NCBI RefSeq assembly: GCF_023101205.1
Contig: NZ_CP078078.1
Location: forward strand, 3,295,411-3,359,410
Reading direction: 5' to 3'
DNA from: Microbacterium aurugineum
GTDB taxonomy: Bacteria > Actinomycetota > Actinomycetes > Actinomycetales > Microbacteriaceae
Length of the DNA stretch: 64,000 bases
The translations under genes were made by a program, and so were the position numbers. Below are positions 44,920-52,752 of the stretch, piece by piece (within the stretch, counting starts at the first letter, position 1; each line of letters begins with the position of its first letter). The notes under the pieces were generated by a model that ran no database searches, had not been told where the DNA came from, and saw nothing but the letters and a program-made list of their open reading frames with translations.

Positions 44920-45681
44920 ATGCAGCGCACCACCAAGATCACGACCGCGGTCGTCGTCGTCGCCATCGCGGGGTTGGTCGCCGTAGCGGCTCCCGCCGTG
45001 ATCGGCGCCGCGCCGGCTGTCGTCGACGCGGGCTCGTGGGTGTCGGAGCGCTTCGCCGCCGAGCCTTCCACAGCCCCGACGAGTCGCGCGGAGAAGACCG
45101 AGCAGGGCGGACTCGTCGACCTGGGCGACGGCATCAGCGTTCCCGCCGGTGGTCCCGGTGACTGCACCACCAACGCGTTCATCAACATCTACCGGGACGA
45201 CGGCTCTCCGATGCACGCCAAGCTCCTGGGCGAGCTCGTCGAGATGGGCGCGTCGGAGCTGGCGAGCGGACCCGTCACGCTGGATGCGGCCGGCGAGATC
45301 TTCTCCTACGAGGTGCAGGCCGGCGACAGCCTCATCGCGATCGGCGAGCGATTCTGCGTCGACTACGTCACGGTCTCCAGCTTCAACCACGTGCGCGGCA
45401 ACGAGCCGATCAGCCCGGGCGACACCCTCTACCTGCGCCCAGATCCGACGCTTCCGTTCGTCGACATCTACGGGCCGTACAACGCCGAGCCCGGCTCCTC
45501 CACCATCCCCTACTACGACGGCGTGGCGGCGTTCTCGACCGCTGTCGCCACGGCAGATCTGGGTGCCGCCCGGTGGCTCTGGAAGCGCCTCGAGAAGGAC
45601 ATGCACCCGGAGACCGCAGCCGTGATCACCCAGGCGTTGAGCGACGACGATCTTCCGCTGCTCCGCCGCCTGTTCCCGTAG
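44920..45681 (+). CDS. Secreted or membrane-anchored LysM-domain protein
   Basis: 253 residues. An N-terminal hydrophobic segment (about 7-30) acts as signal or anchor. After a linker, one LysM domain (about 130-172) is clear: YEVQAGDSLIAIGERF, SFNHVRGNEPISPGDTLYL. Two cysteines (DCTTNAF at 82, RFCVDY at 146) may form a disulfide. LysM binds peptidoglycan, so it should sit in the wall. The C-terminal 80 residues are helical and unknown. The longer open frame upstream has no start signal. Confidence 0.82.
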   Translation: MQRTTKITTAVVVVAIAGLVAVAAPAVIGAAPAVVDAGSWVSERFAAEPSTAPTSRAEKTEQGGLVDLGDGISVPAGGPGDCTTNAFINIYRDDGSPMHAKLLGELVEMGASELASGPVTLDAAGEIFSYEVQAGDSLIAIGERFCVDYVTVSSFNHVRGNEPISPGDTLYLRPDPTLPFVDIYGPYNAEPGSSTIPYYDGVAAFSTAVATADLGAARWLWKRLEKDMHPETAAVITQALSDDDLPLLRRLFP

Positions 45682-45761
45682 CAGCGGGACTCCGCGCCGC
45701 CGTTCGGCGAGCCCTCGTTTTCGCGCGCCAGGAAACCCTCAGGAAACTTCTCGGAAGATCC

Positions 45762-45832
45762 CGGTATTCGGTGTTGCTAAGTACCGGTACTCAGTGTTAC
45801 TTTGTACCGGTACCCAGCAACACTGAGTACCG
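45762..45832. promoter_or_regulatory. PadR operator cluster
   Basis: Three copies of the 14-mer CGGTAYTCRGTGTT: direct at 45762-45775 and 45785-45798, inverted at 45819-45832 (the last two are perfect complements). Two further palindromes lie between: AGTACCGGTACT (45780-45791) and GTACCGGTAC (45804-45813). The whole 71-base block is just upstream of padR, 20 bases before its ATG. Confidence 0.75.
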
Positions 45833-45852
45833 AGAGAGGAAGGGAGGACCTG

Positions 45853-46188
45853 ATGGGCAAGCAGATGACCGAGATGCTCAAGGGCACTCTGGAGGGCATC
45901 GTTCTGGCGCTCCTCGCCGAGCAGCCGGCCTACGGATACGAGATCACGACCCGCATCCGCGACCACGGGTTCACCGACATCGCCGAGGGCACGATCTACG
46001 CACTCCTGGTGCGCATCGAGCAGAAGAAGCTCGTCGACGTCGAGAAGGTCCCGAGCGAGAAGGGGCCGCCCCGCAAGGTGTACACCCTGAACGCGCAGGG
46101 CCGCCAGGAGCTCGGGGAGTTCTGGAAGACCTGGGACTTCCTCCGCACGCACATCGAACGACTGAACAACACGAACGAGGAGAACTGA
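45853..46188 (+). CDS. PadR-family transcriptional regulator
   Basis: 111 residues. Winged helix with the PadR hallmarks MLKGTLEGIVLALLAEQPAYGYEI and EGTIYALLVRIEQKKLVDVE, with a wing at GPPRKVYTLNAQGRQEL. ATG 45853 has GGAGG five bases ahead. First gene of a five-gene unit with DUF1048 protein, ATPase and permease; it almost surely represses its own operon through the upstream cluster until a toxic ligand is bound. Confidence 0.92.
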   Translation: MGKQMTEMLKGTLEGIVLALLAEQPAYGYEITTRIRDHGFTDIAEGTIYALLVRIEQKKLVDVEKVPSEKGPPRKVYTLNAQGRQELGEFWKTWDFLRTHIERLNNTNEEN

Positions 46189-46190
46189 TC

Positions 46191-46562
46191 ATGGCCGCGA
46201 AGTGGATCGAAGCGCTCACCGGATCGCTCGAGCAGAAGAAGCAGTACAAGCAGGCCAAGGCCCGCATCGACGCCCTCCCCTCGCCGTACCGCGAGGTGGC
46301 GAACGCCCAGTACCGGTACTACCTGTACTACGGCGGCATCACCGACGGCGACACCATCGTCACCATGTTCCTCGACCTCGCGGACCTGTGGGAGCGCGCT
46401 GCCATCGACGGCACCCCCGTCAGCGCGATCGTGGGCGACGACCCCGTCGAGTACGCCGAGGAGTATGCCCGCGCCTACGGCGGCACCCAGTGGATCGACA
46501 AGGAGCGCGCGCGCCTCATCAAGGCGTTCGACGACGCGAGGAAGAAGGAGAACGAGTCATGA
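46191..46562 (+). CDS. DUF1048-family protein
   Basis: 123 residues. Small helical protein of the DUF1048 group: KKQYKQAKARIDALPSPYRE, FLDLADLWERAAIDGTPV and VGDDPVEYAEEYARAY. Members regularly stand between a PadR regulator and a drug-export ABC pair, as here. Molecular role unknown, perhaps a partner of PadR. Two bases after padR; its stop overlaps the ATPase start. Confidence 0.88.
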   Translation: MAAKWIEALTGSLEQKKQYKQAKARIDALPSPYREVANAQYRYYLYYGGITDGDTIVTMFLDLADLWERAAIDGTPVSAIVGDDPVEYAEEYARAYGGTQWIDKERARLIKAFDDARKKENES

Positions 46563-47335
46563 CGAACGCCGCCATCTCGGTACGCGGTATCGAGAAGTCC
46601 TACAAGGATCTGCATGTCCTGCGCGGGGTCGACTTCGAGGTCGAGAAGGGCAGCATCTTCGCCCTCCTCGGCTCGAACGGCGCCGGCAAGACCACGATGG
46701 TGCGTGTCCTCTCCACCCTGCTGAAGGCGGATGCCGGAACGGCGACCGTGCAGGGTATCGACGTGGCCGCGAACCCGGTCGGCGTCCGGGAGCGCATCAG
46801 CCTCACCGGACAGTTCGCCGCCGTCGACGAGATCCTCACCGGACGCGAGAACCTGGTGCTGGTCGCGAAGCTGCGGCATCTGCCCGACCCCGGGACGGTC
46901 GCCGACGATCTGCTGGCGACCTTCCGCCTGACGGATGCCGGCAACCGCAAGGTCGCCACCTACTCGGGCGGCATGCGTCGCCGGCTCGACATCGCGATGA
47001 GCCTGGTCGGGCACCCCGAGGTCATCTACCTCGACGAACCGACCACCGGACTCGACCCCGAAGCCCGCATCGAGGTGTGGGACGTGGTCAAGGAGCTCGC
47101 GAACACCGGCACCACCGTGCTCCTGACCACGCAGTACCTCGATGAGGCGGAGCAACTGGCCGACCGCATCGCGATCCTGCACGAGGGCCGCATCATCGCG
47201 AACGACACCCTCGCCGGGCTGAAGCGCCTGCTGCCGGCCGCGAAGGTCGAGTACGTCGAGAAGCAGCCCACCCTCGAGGAGATCTTCCTCACCCTCATCG
47301 GCCCCTCGTCCACGCAGAAGGAGGACGCAGCATGA
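46559..47335 (+). CDS. Drug-export ABC ATP-binding protein (DrrA-type)
   Basis: 258 residues. Walker A GSNGAGKTT, Q-loop SLTGQFAAVDEILTG, signature YSGGMRRRL, Walker B VIYLDEP, GLDPEAR and switch TTQYLDEAEQLADRI. These are the DrrA/daunorubicin-resistance type marks, with the C-terminal VEKQPTLEEIFLTL end. Overlaps DUF1048 gene and permease by ATGA. Gives energy for the export of a drug or lipid. Confidence 0.92.
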   Translation: MTNAAISVRGIEKSYKDLHVLRGVDFEVEKGSIFALLGSNGAGKTTMVRVLSTLLKADAGTATVQGIDVAANPVGVRERISLTGQFAAVDEILTGRENLVLVAKLRHLPDPGTVADDLLATFRLTDAGNRKVATYSGGMRRRLDIAMSLVGHPEVIYLDEPTTGLDPEARIEVWDVVKELANTGTTVLLTTQYLDEAEQLADRIAILHEGRIIANDTLAGLKRLLPAAKVEYVEKQPTLEEIFLTLIGPSSTQKEDAA

Positions 47336-48099
47336 CCATGCACTTCACCGCCGACACGGCGACTCTCACCGGCCGCTCCATGCGGCACATCTTCCGCAGT
47401 CCCGACACCATCATCACCACGGCGGTCACCCCGATCGCCCTGATGCTGCTGTTCGTGTACGTCTTCGGCGGCGCGCTCCAGGCCAGCACCGGCGCCGAGA
47501 ACTACGTGAACTACCTGCTCCCCGGCATCCTGCTCATCGCGATCGCCTCGGGGATCGCCTACACCGCATTCCGGCTCTTCACCGACATGCAGAGCGGGAT
47601 CTTCGAGCGCTTCCACTCCATGCCGATCGCCCGGTCGAGTGTGCTGTGGGCGCACGTGCTCACCTCACTGACCGCGAACGCGATCACCCTGGCGATCATC
47701 TTCGGCGTCGGATTCGTGATGGGCTTCCGCACCGGGGCGAGCTTCTGGGCATGGCTCGCCGTCATCGGCATCCTGATGCTGTTCACCCTGGCGCTCACCT
47801 GGCTCGCCATCATCGCGGGCCTGAACGCCAAGACGGTCGACGGGGCGAGCGCGTTCTCGTACCCGCTGATCTTCCTCCCGTTCATCAGCTCGGCCTTCGT
47901 CCCAACCGACACCATGCCGGCACCGGTGCAGTGGTTCGCCGAGAACCAGCCGGTCACCTCGATCGTCAACACCATCCAGGCGCTGTTCGCCGAGCAGCCC
48001 GTCGGCAACGACATCTGGGTCGCCCTCGCCTGGTGCGTCGGCATCCTCGTGGTCGCCTACGTGTTCGCGATCATCTCCTACCGGAAGAAGGTCAGCTGA
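47332..48099 (+). CDS. ABC-2-type permease (DrrB-type)
   Basis: 255 residues, six helices of the ABC-2 membrane type. N-terminal TGRSMRHIFRSPDTIIT, LPGILLIAIASGIAYTAFRL, ERFHSMPIARSSVLW, LNAKTVDGASAFSYPLIFLP with the conserved FISSAFVP, and QPVTSIVNTIQALFAEQPV. These match DrrB. Together with the ATPase it forms the exporter. Followed by the first copy of a 123-bp palindromic repeat. Confidence 0.92.
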   Translation: MTMHFTADTATLTGRSMRHIFRSPDTIITTAVTPIALMLLFVYVFGGALQASTGAENYVNYLLPGILLIAIASGIAYTAFRLFTDMQSGIFERFHSMPIARSSVLWAHVLTSLTANAITLAIIFGVGFVMGFRTGASFWAWLAVIGILMLFTLALTWLAIIAGLNAKTVDGASAFSYPLIFLPFISSAFVPTDTMPAPVQWFAENQPVTSIVNTIQALFAEQPVGNDIWVALAWCVGILVVAYVFAIISYRKKVS

Positions 48100-48112
48100 T
48101 CTTCTCCCCGAT

Positions 48113-48235
48113 CTGGCCCCGCACCAGATGAAGGAGATCTCTTGATTCGAAGGCCCCTCAGAACCCCTGAGTCCTTCAGATCAAGAGATCTCCTTCATCT
48201 GCGTGTGGGCGTCGGGCGGAGCAGACTTCGGTGCG
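48113..48235. repeat. 123-bp palindromic repeat, copy 1
   Basis: Starts 13 bases after the DrrB stop and ends one base before the stop codon of the convergent permease. Core: 21-bp perfect arms 48125-48145 and 48181-48201 with a 35-base loop. It matches copy 2 (54008-54130) at all but six positions, with no gap. It probably works as a terminator; the shared core TGAAGGAGATCTCT is also present near 24.7 kb. Confidence 0.85.
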
Positions 48236-48236
48236 C

Positions 48237-49445
48237 TCAGACCGTGCGCAACGCCGAGGTGGGCGAGAGCCGCGCGGCGCTGATCGCCGGATACAGCCCT
48301 GCGATCACGCCGACCACCAGCGCCACCACCGGCCCACCGACCAACACGACCACGGGGATCGTCACCGCCTGGCCTTGGATCGTGGCGTAGGCGAAGACAC
48401 CGAGTGCCCCGCACAGCGCCCCGGCGATGCCTCCCAGGCCGCCCAGCACGATCGCCTCCGCCACGAACTGACCCGCGATCTGCCCCGAACGAGCGCCGAG
48501 CGCCCGCCGGAGTCCGATCTCGCCGCGCCGCTCCAGCACCGCCACCACCATGGTGTTCGCGATGCCGATCCCTCCGACCAACAGAGCGATCGCCGCGAGA
48601 CCGACCGCGAGGCCGGACAGAGAGTCATCCGCGGTGTCCCGCGCCCCGGCGAGCTCGCCGAGTCCGGTCACCTGCACATACGGGGAGGACGGATTCGCGG
48701 CGCGACCGATCGCCTCGCGAACCTTCTCGCCCGTGCCGCCGTCGGCCATGCGCACATAGATCGACGCAATGGTGTCGTCCCCGTCCGCCGACACATGCTC
48801 GGCCGCCCAATGGTCGCCGAGGAACGCGCTCGCATCGATCGACTCGGCGAGGCCGGCCGAATCGAGTATCCCGATCACCGTGTACCACTGCTCCCCGATC
48901 CACACCCGCACACCCGGTTCCGTGATGCCCATGCGTGCGGCTGCCGCAGACCCGAGCACTGTCACCGGCAGCGAGCGGTCGGTCTCGTCGAACCACGATC
49001 CCTTCGCGACCGAGCCTTCCACTGACGACAGGAAGTCGGGACTCGCCGCATACGCGGTCAGCCCATTGCCCTGGCTCTTCGGCACGAGGTCGTTGCGGTA
49101 CACGCCGGTACCGTCCGGCACCTTCTCGAGCACGCCCACCTGTTCGACGCCCGTCACCCGCTCGATCATCCCGGCGGCCGTCTCGGGCAGAGCGACCGGC
49201 TTGTTGTCCGGTCCGTACCCCGGCTGCACCACGATCATGTTGGCCCCCAGCGCGTCGAGCTTGGCCAGCAGCTCGGCCTGGTTGGAGGCGGCGATGCCGG
49301 TGATGGCGGTGAGTGCCGCGATGCCCACGGCAACGCCGAGCGCCGACAGGGCCGTGCGCATCTTGCGGCTGCGGGGTCCGATGAGTGCCGTGCGGATGCT
49401 GTCCGCAGCGCTGAGCCGCGGCATCCTCTCGCGGGTGCGCCTCAT
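48237..49445 (-). CDS. MacB/FtsX-type ABC permease
   Basis: 402 residues. One N-terminal helix (KMRTALSALGVAVGIAALTA), a MacB-like periplasmic core domain (about 60-265), then three C-terminal helices with the FtsX block GLAAIALLVGGIGIANTMVV and ERRGEIGLRRALGARSGQI. Four-helix MacB topology. It works with the adjoining ATPase and adaptor as an efflux or cell-envelope pump. ATG 49445 overlaps the ATPase stop (ATGA). Last gene of its operon. Confidence 0.9.
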   Translation of the reverse strand: MRRTRERMPRLSAADSIRTALIGPRSRKMRTALSALGVAVGIAALTAITGIAASNQAELLAKLDALGANMIVVQPGYGPDNKPVALPETAAGMIERVTGVEQVGVLEKVPDGTGVYRNDLVPKSQGNGLTAYAASPDFLSSVEGSVAKGSWFDETDRSLPVTVLGSAAAARMGITEPGVRVWIGEQWYTVIGILDSAGLAESIDASAFLGDHWAAEHVSADGDDTIASIYVRMADGGTGEKVREAIGRAANPSSPYVQVTGLGELAGARDTADDSLSGLAVGLAAIALLVGGIGIANTMVVAVLERRGEIGLRRALGARSGQIAGQFVAEAIVLGGLGGIAGALCGALGVFAYATIQGQAVTIPVVVLVGGPVVALVVGVIAGLYPAISAARLSPTSALRTV

Positions 49446-50152
49446 GCTGCGACCTCTTCCCTCTCCGGCGAGCCCGTGTCGCCCACGATGCGTCCGTCGT
49501 TGATTCTGACCTGTCGTTGCGTGCGCTCGGCGATGTTCGGGTCGTGCGTGATGATCACGACCGCCGTGCCGGAGTCGGCGATCGATGTGAGCAGCTCGAG
49601 GATGTGCTCGCCCGTGTTCGAGTCGAGCGCGCCGGTCGGCTCGTCGGCGAACAGCACTGACGGGTTCCCGACGATCGCCCTCGCGATGGCGACGCGCTGC
49701 TGCTCTCCTCCGGACAGCTGACCGGGTCGGTGCCTCATGCGCGAACCGAGGCCGACCCGCTCCAACGCAGCCGCGGCCCGCACCATGCGCTCCGCCGAGG
49801 GAACCCCTGAGTACAAGAGTCCGAGCGCCACGTTGTCGACCGCACTGAGCGCCGGCAGAAGGAAGAACTGCTGGAACACGAAGCCGATGCGGCGAGCGCG
49901 CAGAGCTGCACGCTCGTGTTCGGCGAGCCGGGCAGCAGCCGTCCCGTCGATCAGCACGGTACCGCTGGTGGGGTCGTCGAGCGTCCCCATGATCGAGAGC
50001 ATCGTGCTCTTCCCCGATCCTGATGCGCCGACGACGGCCACCAGCTCGCCGCTCTCGATCGCGAGACTCATGCCGTGCAGAACGCGCAGCGGCGGGTTGC
50101 CGGGGTATTCCTTGATCACCTCGACAAGTTCGACGACGGTATTGGGCGTCAT
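49442..50152 (-). CDS. MacB/LolD-type ABC ATP-binding protein
   Basis: 236 residues. Walker A GASGSGKST, Q-loop FQQFFLLPALSAVDNV, signature LSGGEQQRV, Walker B LFADEPTGALDS and switch THDPNIA: a classical MacB/LolD-type motor. ATG 50152 overlaps the adaptor stop. Energy unit of the tripartite module. Confidence 0.93.
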   Translation of the reverse strand: MTPNTVVELVEVIKEYPGNPPLRVLHGMSLAIESGELVAVVGASGSGKSTMLSIMGTLDDPTSGTVLIDGTAAARLAEHERAALRARRIGFVFQQFFLLPALSAVDNVALGLLYSGVPSAERMVRAAAALERVGLGSRMRHRPGQLSGGEQQRVAIARAIVGNPSVLFADEPTGALDSNTGEHILELLTSIADSGTAVVIITHDPNIAERTQRQVRINDGRIVGDTGSPEREEVAA

Positions 50153-51204
50153 TGCGCCACCACCACGGCGTCACCGGCGACAAGGTCTCCACCGACCACC
50201 TGCACTCGGGTGTCGGCGATCAGTCCGACCTCCACCGAGACACGTTCGACCTTGCCGCCCTTGCGCAGCACGTCGACCGCGTAGCCGCCGTCGGTCGTCG
50301 CCACGAGCGCGGTGACAGGAACGACGAGTGCGTCCTTCACCTCGGAGGTCGCGAACACGACCTTGACGGCACGCAGGCCGATGCCCTCGGCGACGGCGGG
50401 GTCCTCGAGCTCGATGTTCGCGATGGCCGGGGTGGTCTCGCCCTCTTTGCCGGTCGGTTGGCCGCCGGGATCGACGGCGGCCACCGTCGCGGGGACCTCG
50501 GTGCCGTCCGGAAGGATCACGGTCACCGGCGTCGCCGGCAGGATCTCGCGCGCCTGGGCCTCGGTGAGTGTGGCCACCACGCGCAGGCTCGTGCTCGTAT
50601 ACGTGAGCGGGCTGGCCGCCGCAGGATCACCGAGCTTCCCTGTGACCGACTCGACACGCACCGACGCGGCGGTGATCGCGACGACATCGCCCAGCTTCAC
50701 AACACCGTCCTGGGCCACGCCGAGCGACTTCTGCCACGCCTTCACGTTTGCCGCGGTGATCCTGGTGAACTCGTCGTCCACTGTCATGTCCTTGCCGAAG
50801 CCGAGGTCGGCGAGCGCCTGCTCGAGCTGACGCACGTCGGGCCCGTTCTCCACACCAGGGCCGAGATCACGCCAGAAGGGACGGTCACCGCGCATCGCGA
50901 TCACCGGCTTGCCGTCGACCTCGTAGATCGACTGCCCGGCTTCGATCACGTCGCCCGCCGCCGGGAGCCGCGTGATGGTGCCCCCGCGACCGGGCAGAGC
51001 GATGGAGGTGCCGTAGCTCAGGGTCCCGTTGAGCCTGAGGTCAGAGGTGAGGGTGGTGAGCTCCGCGTTGGCCGTCACCGGCTTGTCGTCGTCCTGAGGC
51101 GTCTCGGCCACGGAGCTCCACGGCTGCAGCACCGCCAGGGTCACCGCGGCAGCCACGAGCAACAGCCCCACGGGTACGAGCACCTTCGTCAGCCGCCGGC
51201 TCAT
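50149..51204 (-). CDS. HlyD/MacA-like adaptor with peptidoglycan-binding-like domain
   Basis: 351 residues. N-terminal anchor helix (VLVPVGLLLVAAAVTLAVLQ), then a split beta-barrel/lipoyl-like region (GTLSYGTSIALPGRGGTITRLP and GDVIEAGQSIYEVDGKPV), a PG_binding_1-like helix set (GPDVRQLEQALADLGFG, VKAWQKSLGV, about 120-160), and C-terminal barrel segments (VKDALVVPVTALVATTDGGY). This build is typical of Gram-positive MacA-like adaptors. ATG 51204 overlaps the lipoprotein stop by ATGA. Confidence 0.88.
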   Translation of the reverse strand: MSRRLTKVLVPVGLLLVAAAVTLAVLQPWSSVAETPQDDDKPVTANAELTTLTSDLRLNGTLSYGTSIALPGRGGTITRLPAAGDVIEAGQSIYEVDGKPVIAMRGDRPFWRDLGPGVENGPDVRQLEQALADLGFGKDMTVDDEFTRITAANVKAWQKSLGVAQDGVVKLGDVVAITAASVRVESVTGKLGDPAAASPLTYTSTSLRVVATLTEAQAREILPATPVTVILPDGTEVPATVAAVDPGGQPTGKEGETTPAIANIELEDPAVAEGIGLRAVKVVFATSEVKDALVVPVTALVATTDGGYAVDVLRKGGKVERVSVEVGLIADTRVQVVGGDLVAGDAVVVAQ

Positions 51205-51950
51205 TCGTCGCCCCCGGACGGCAGCGTGGTCGCCGCCATGAAGCCGCCTTCGAAGTACTCGTTCATCAGGGCGAACCAGTCGAAGTCGACGGATTCGATG
51301 CTCTCGGGCGTGAACATCGGCGGCATCTCGCCGGTCTTCTCCGCGCACGCCTCGAGGAGGGTGCGCGCCTCGTCTTCCGTGATCCCGACCGGCATTTCGA
51401 GCATGCCGTCGGCGTCGGGATCCGCGAAGGCAGCGAAGCCGTTGTCCCTGGCGCACGCGGCGAACGCGAGCCCGGACTCGATGAGATCCTCCGGAGAGAT
51501 CCTCTGCGCGTCGTCGGCCCCCGACATGTCGGGCTCGCGCTGTGCGAACTCGGGAACCTCCTCCTCGCACTTCTCCCACGCGGCCCGCTGCCCCTCCTCC
51601 GGGTATCCCGAGGCGGCCGTTGCGGCAAGCCACATGCCGTCCTCATCCGCGACGATCGTGGTCATCGCCACCTCCTCGCCGCCGCCCATCGTCGCAGTGC
51701 TGTCGCTCAATGCGCCCAGGCCGCCGTCGCCGGGAGCTTCCGGCATCAGGAGGGCGACCTGCCCCGCGTCGACGATCTTCGCCGTCTGGCCCTCATCGGT
51801 GAGGCACGTCACGAACCGGGCAGCCGCCGCATCGTTGGCGCCGTCTTTCGACTTGTCATCCCCGGACGGGGCGCTGCATGCAGAGAGCGCGAAGAGCGCG
51901 ATGACAGCGGGCATCACCACCATGGAACGGTGTGCTTTCGAATCGAACAT
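51201..51950 (-). CDS. Lipoprotein of unknown function, first gene of the MacB-like operon
   Basis: 249 residues. Lipobox ALSAC (Cys25) after a signal peptide; acidic mature part with paired cysteines (FVTCLTDEG, AWEKCEEEV, AFAACARDNG, LLEACAEKT). The repeated AACxxDNGxxxFxDPDxDG pattern is common in secreted proteins encoded beside actinobacterial ABC/two-component modules; function unknown. The start at ATG 51950 faces the response regulator across a 136-base divergent region. Confidence 0.8.
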   Translation of the reverse strand: MFDSKAHRSMVVMPAVIALFALSACSAPSGDDKSKDGANDAAAARFVTCLTDEGQTAKIVDAGQVALLMPEAPGDGGLGALSDSTATMGGGEEVAMTTIVADEDGMWLAATAASGYPEEGQRAAWEKCEEEVPEFAQREPDMSGADDAQRISPEDLIESGLAFAACARDNGFAAFADPDADGMLEMPVGITEDEARTLLEACAEKTGEMPPMFTPESIESVDFDWFALMNEYFEGGFMAATTLPSGGDE

Positions 51951-52036
51951 GACATTTCCTTTCTCGCGGTCGCAGCTCATCCACGACGTGCAGTCCGTTC
52001 TACGGAGACGATGGTTTGCTGTCGGTATGACGGCAC

Positions 52037-52054
52037 CTAACCGGAAACTAACCG
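52037..52054. promoter_or_regulatory. Direct repeat CTAACCG, 11-bp spacing: OmpR-type response-regulator site
   Basis: CTAACCG at 52037-52043 and again at 52048-52054, spaced 11 bases (one DNA turn). It lies between the divergent lipoprotein and response-regulator genes, as expected for autoregulation by the encoded OmpR/PhoB-type protein. Confidence 0.65.
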
Positions 52055-52086
52055 CGGAGAACGCACCCTCGGAGGAGGGAGGCGCG

Positions 52087-52752
52087 ATGCGATTGCTGCT
52101 GGTGGAAGACGAGGTCGATCTGGCCGACGCGCTCGCCGATGGCCTGCGCCGGGAGGGATACCTGGTCGATGTCGCACGCGACGGCGCGAGCGCCCTGACC
52201 GCCGCCGCGGGGAGCGATGTGGACGTGATCGTCCTCGACCGCGACCTGCCCGTGCTGAGCGGCGATGCCGTGTGTCGCACGCTCGTGGGGCAGGAGTATC
52301 CCGCCCGCATCCTCATGCTCACCGCGGCGGGAACCCTCAACGACCGCGTCGAGGGTCTCGACCTCGGTGCCGACGACTACCTCGCCAAGCCCTTCGCCTA
52401 TGTCGAGCTGTTGGCCAGACTCCGCGCGCTCGGCCGCCGTGCGCAGCCCACCCGGTTGAACGCGGTGTGGGAGTTCGCCGGCGTCCGCCTCGACGTCGTG
52501 CGGCGCGTCGTGGAACGCGACGGGACACCGATCCGCCTCACGCTCAAGGAATTCGGAGTGCTCGAGACGTTGCTCGCCGCGGAAGGGGGATACGTCAGCG
52601 CCGACGATCTGCTCAACGAGGTATGGGACGAGCCGCTCGAACGCACGCGCGGCGTGGTCAAGATCGTGGTGCACACGCTGCGCCGCAAACTCGGATCGCC
52701 GGCTCTCATCCAGTCCGCGGCAGGACACGGCTACCGAGTGGGGACGATATGA
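52087..52752 (+). CDS. OmpR/PhoB-type response regulator
   Basis: 221 residues. Receiver with acidic pair ED (8-9), phosphoacceptor Asp51 in VLDRDLP, Thr in MLTAAG and Lys in AKPF; then a winged helix (LTLKEFGVLETLLAAEGGYV, TRGVVKIVVHTLRRKLG). ATG 52087 has GGGAGG just upstream; the long frame ahead of it is a shadow. Overlaps the kinase by ATGA. Likely turns on the divergent MacB-like operon. Confidence 0.93.
   Translation: MRLLLVEDEVDLADALADGLRREGYLVDVARDGASALTAAAGSDVDVIVLDRDLPVLSGDAVCRTLVGQEYPARILMLTAAGTLNDRVEGLDLGADDYLAKPFAYVELLARLRALGRRAQPTRLNAVWEFAGVRLDVVRRVVERDGTPIRLTLKEFGVLETLLAAEGGYVSADDLLNEVWDEPLERTRGVVKIVVHTLRRKLGSPALIQSAAGHGYRVGTI

Noticed and set aside
39672..45161. Very long plus-strand open frame antisense to the surface protein
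   Set aside because: It mirrors the G/C-rich repeats of the real gene, has Arg/Gly/Val-rich shadow composition, no ribosome site, and crosses three gene boundaries.
45853..48099. Antibiotic biosynthesis cluster suggested by DrrAB-like genes
   Set aside because: No biosynthetic genes nearby; the PadR/DUF1048 setting is a stand-alone resistance pump.
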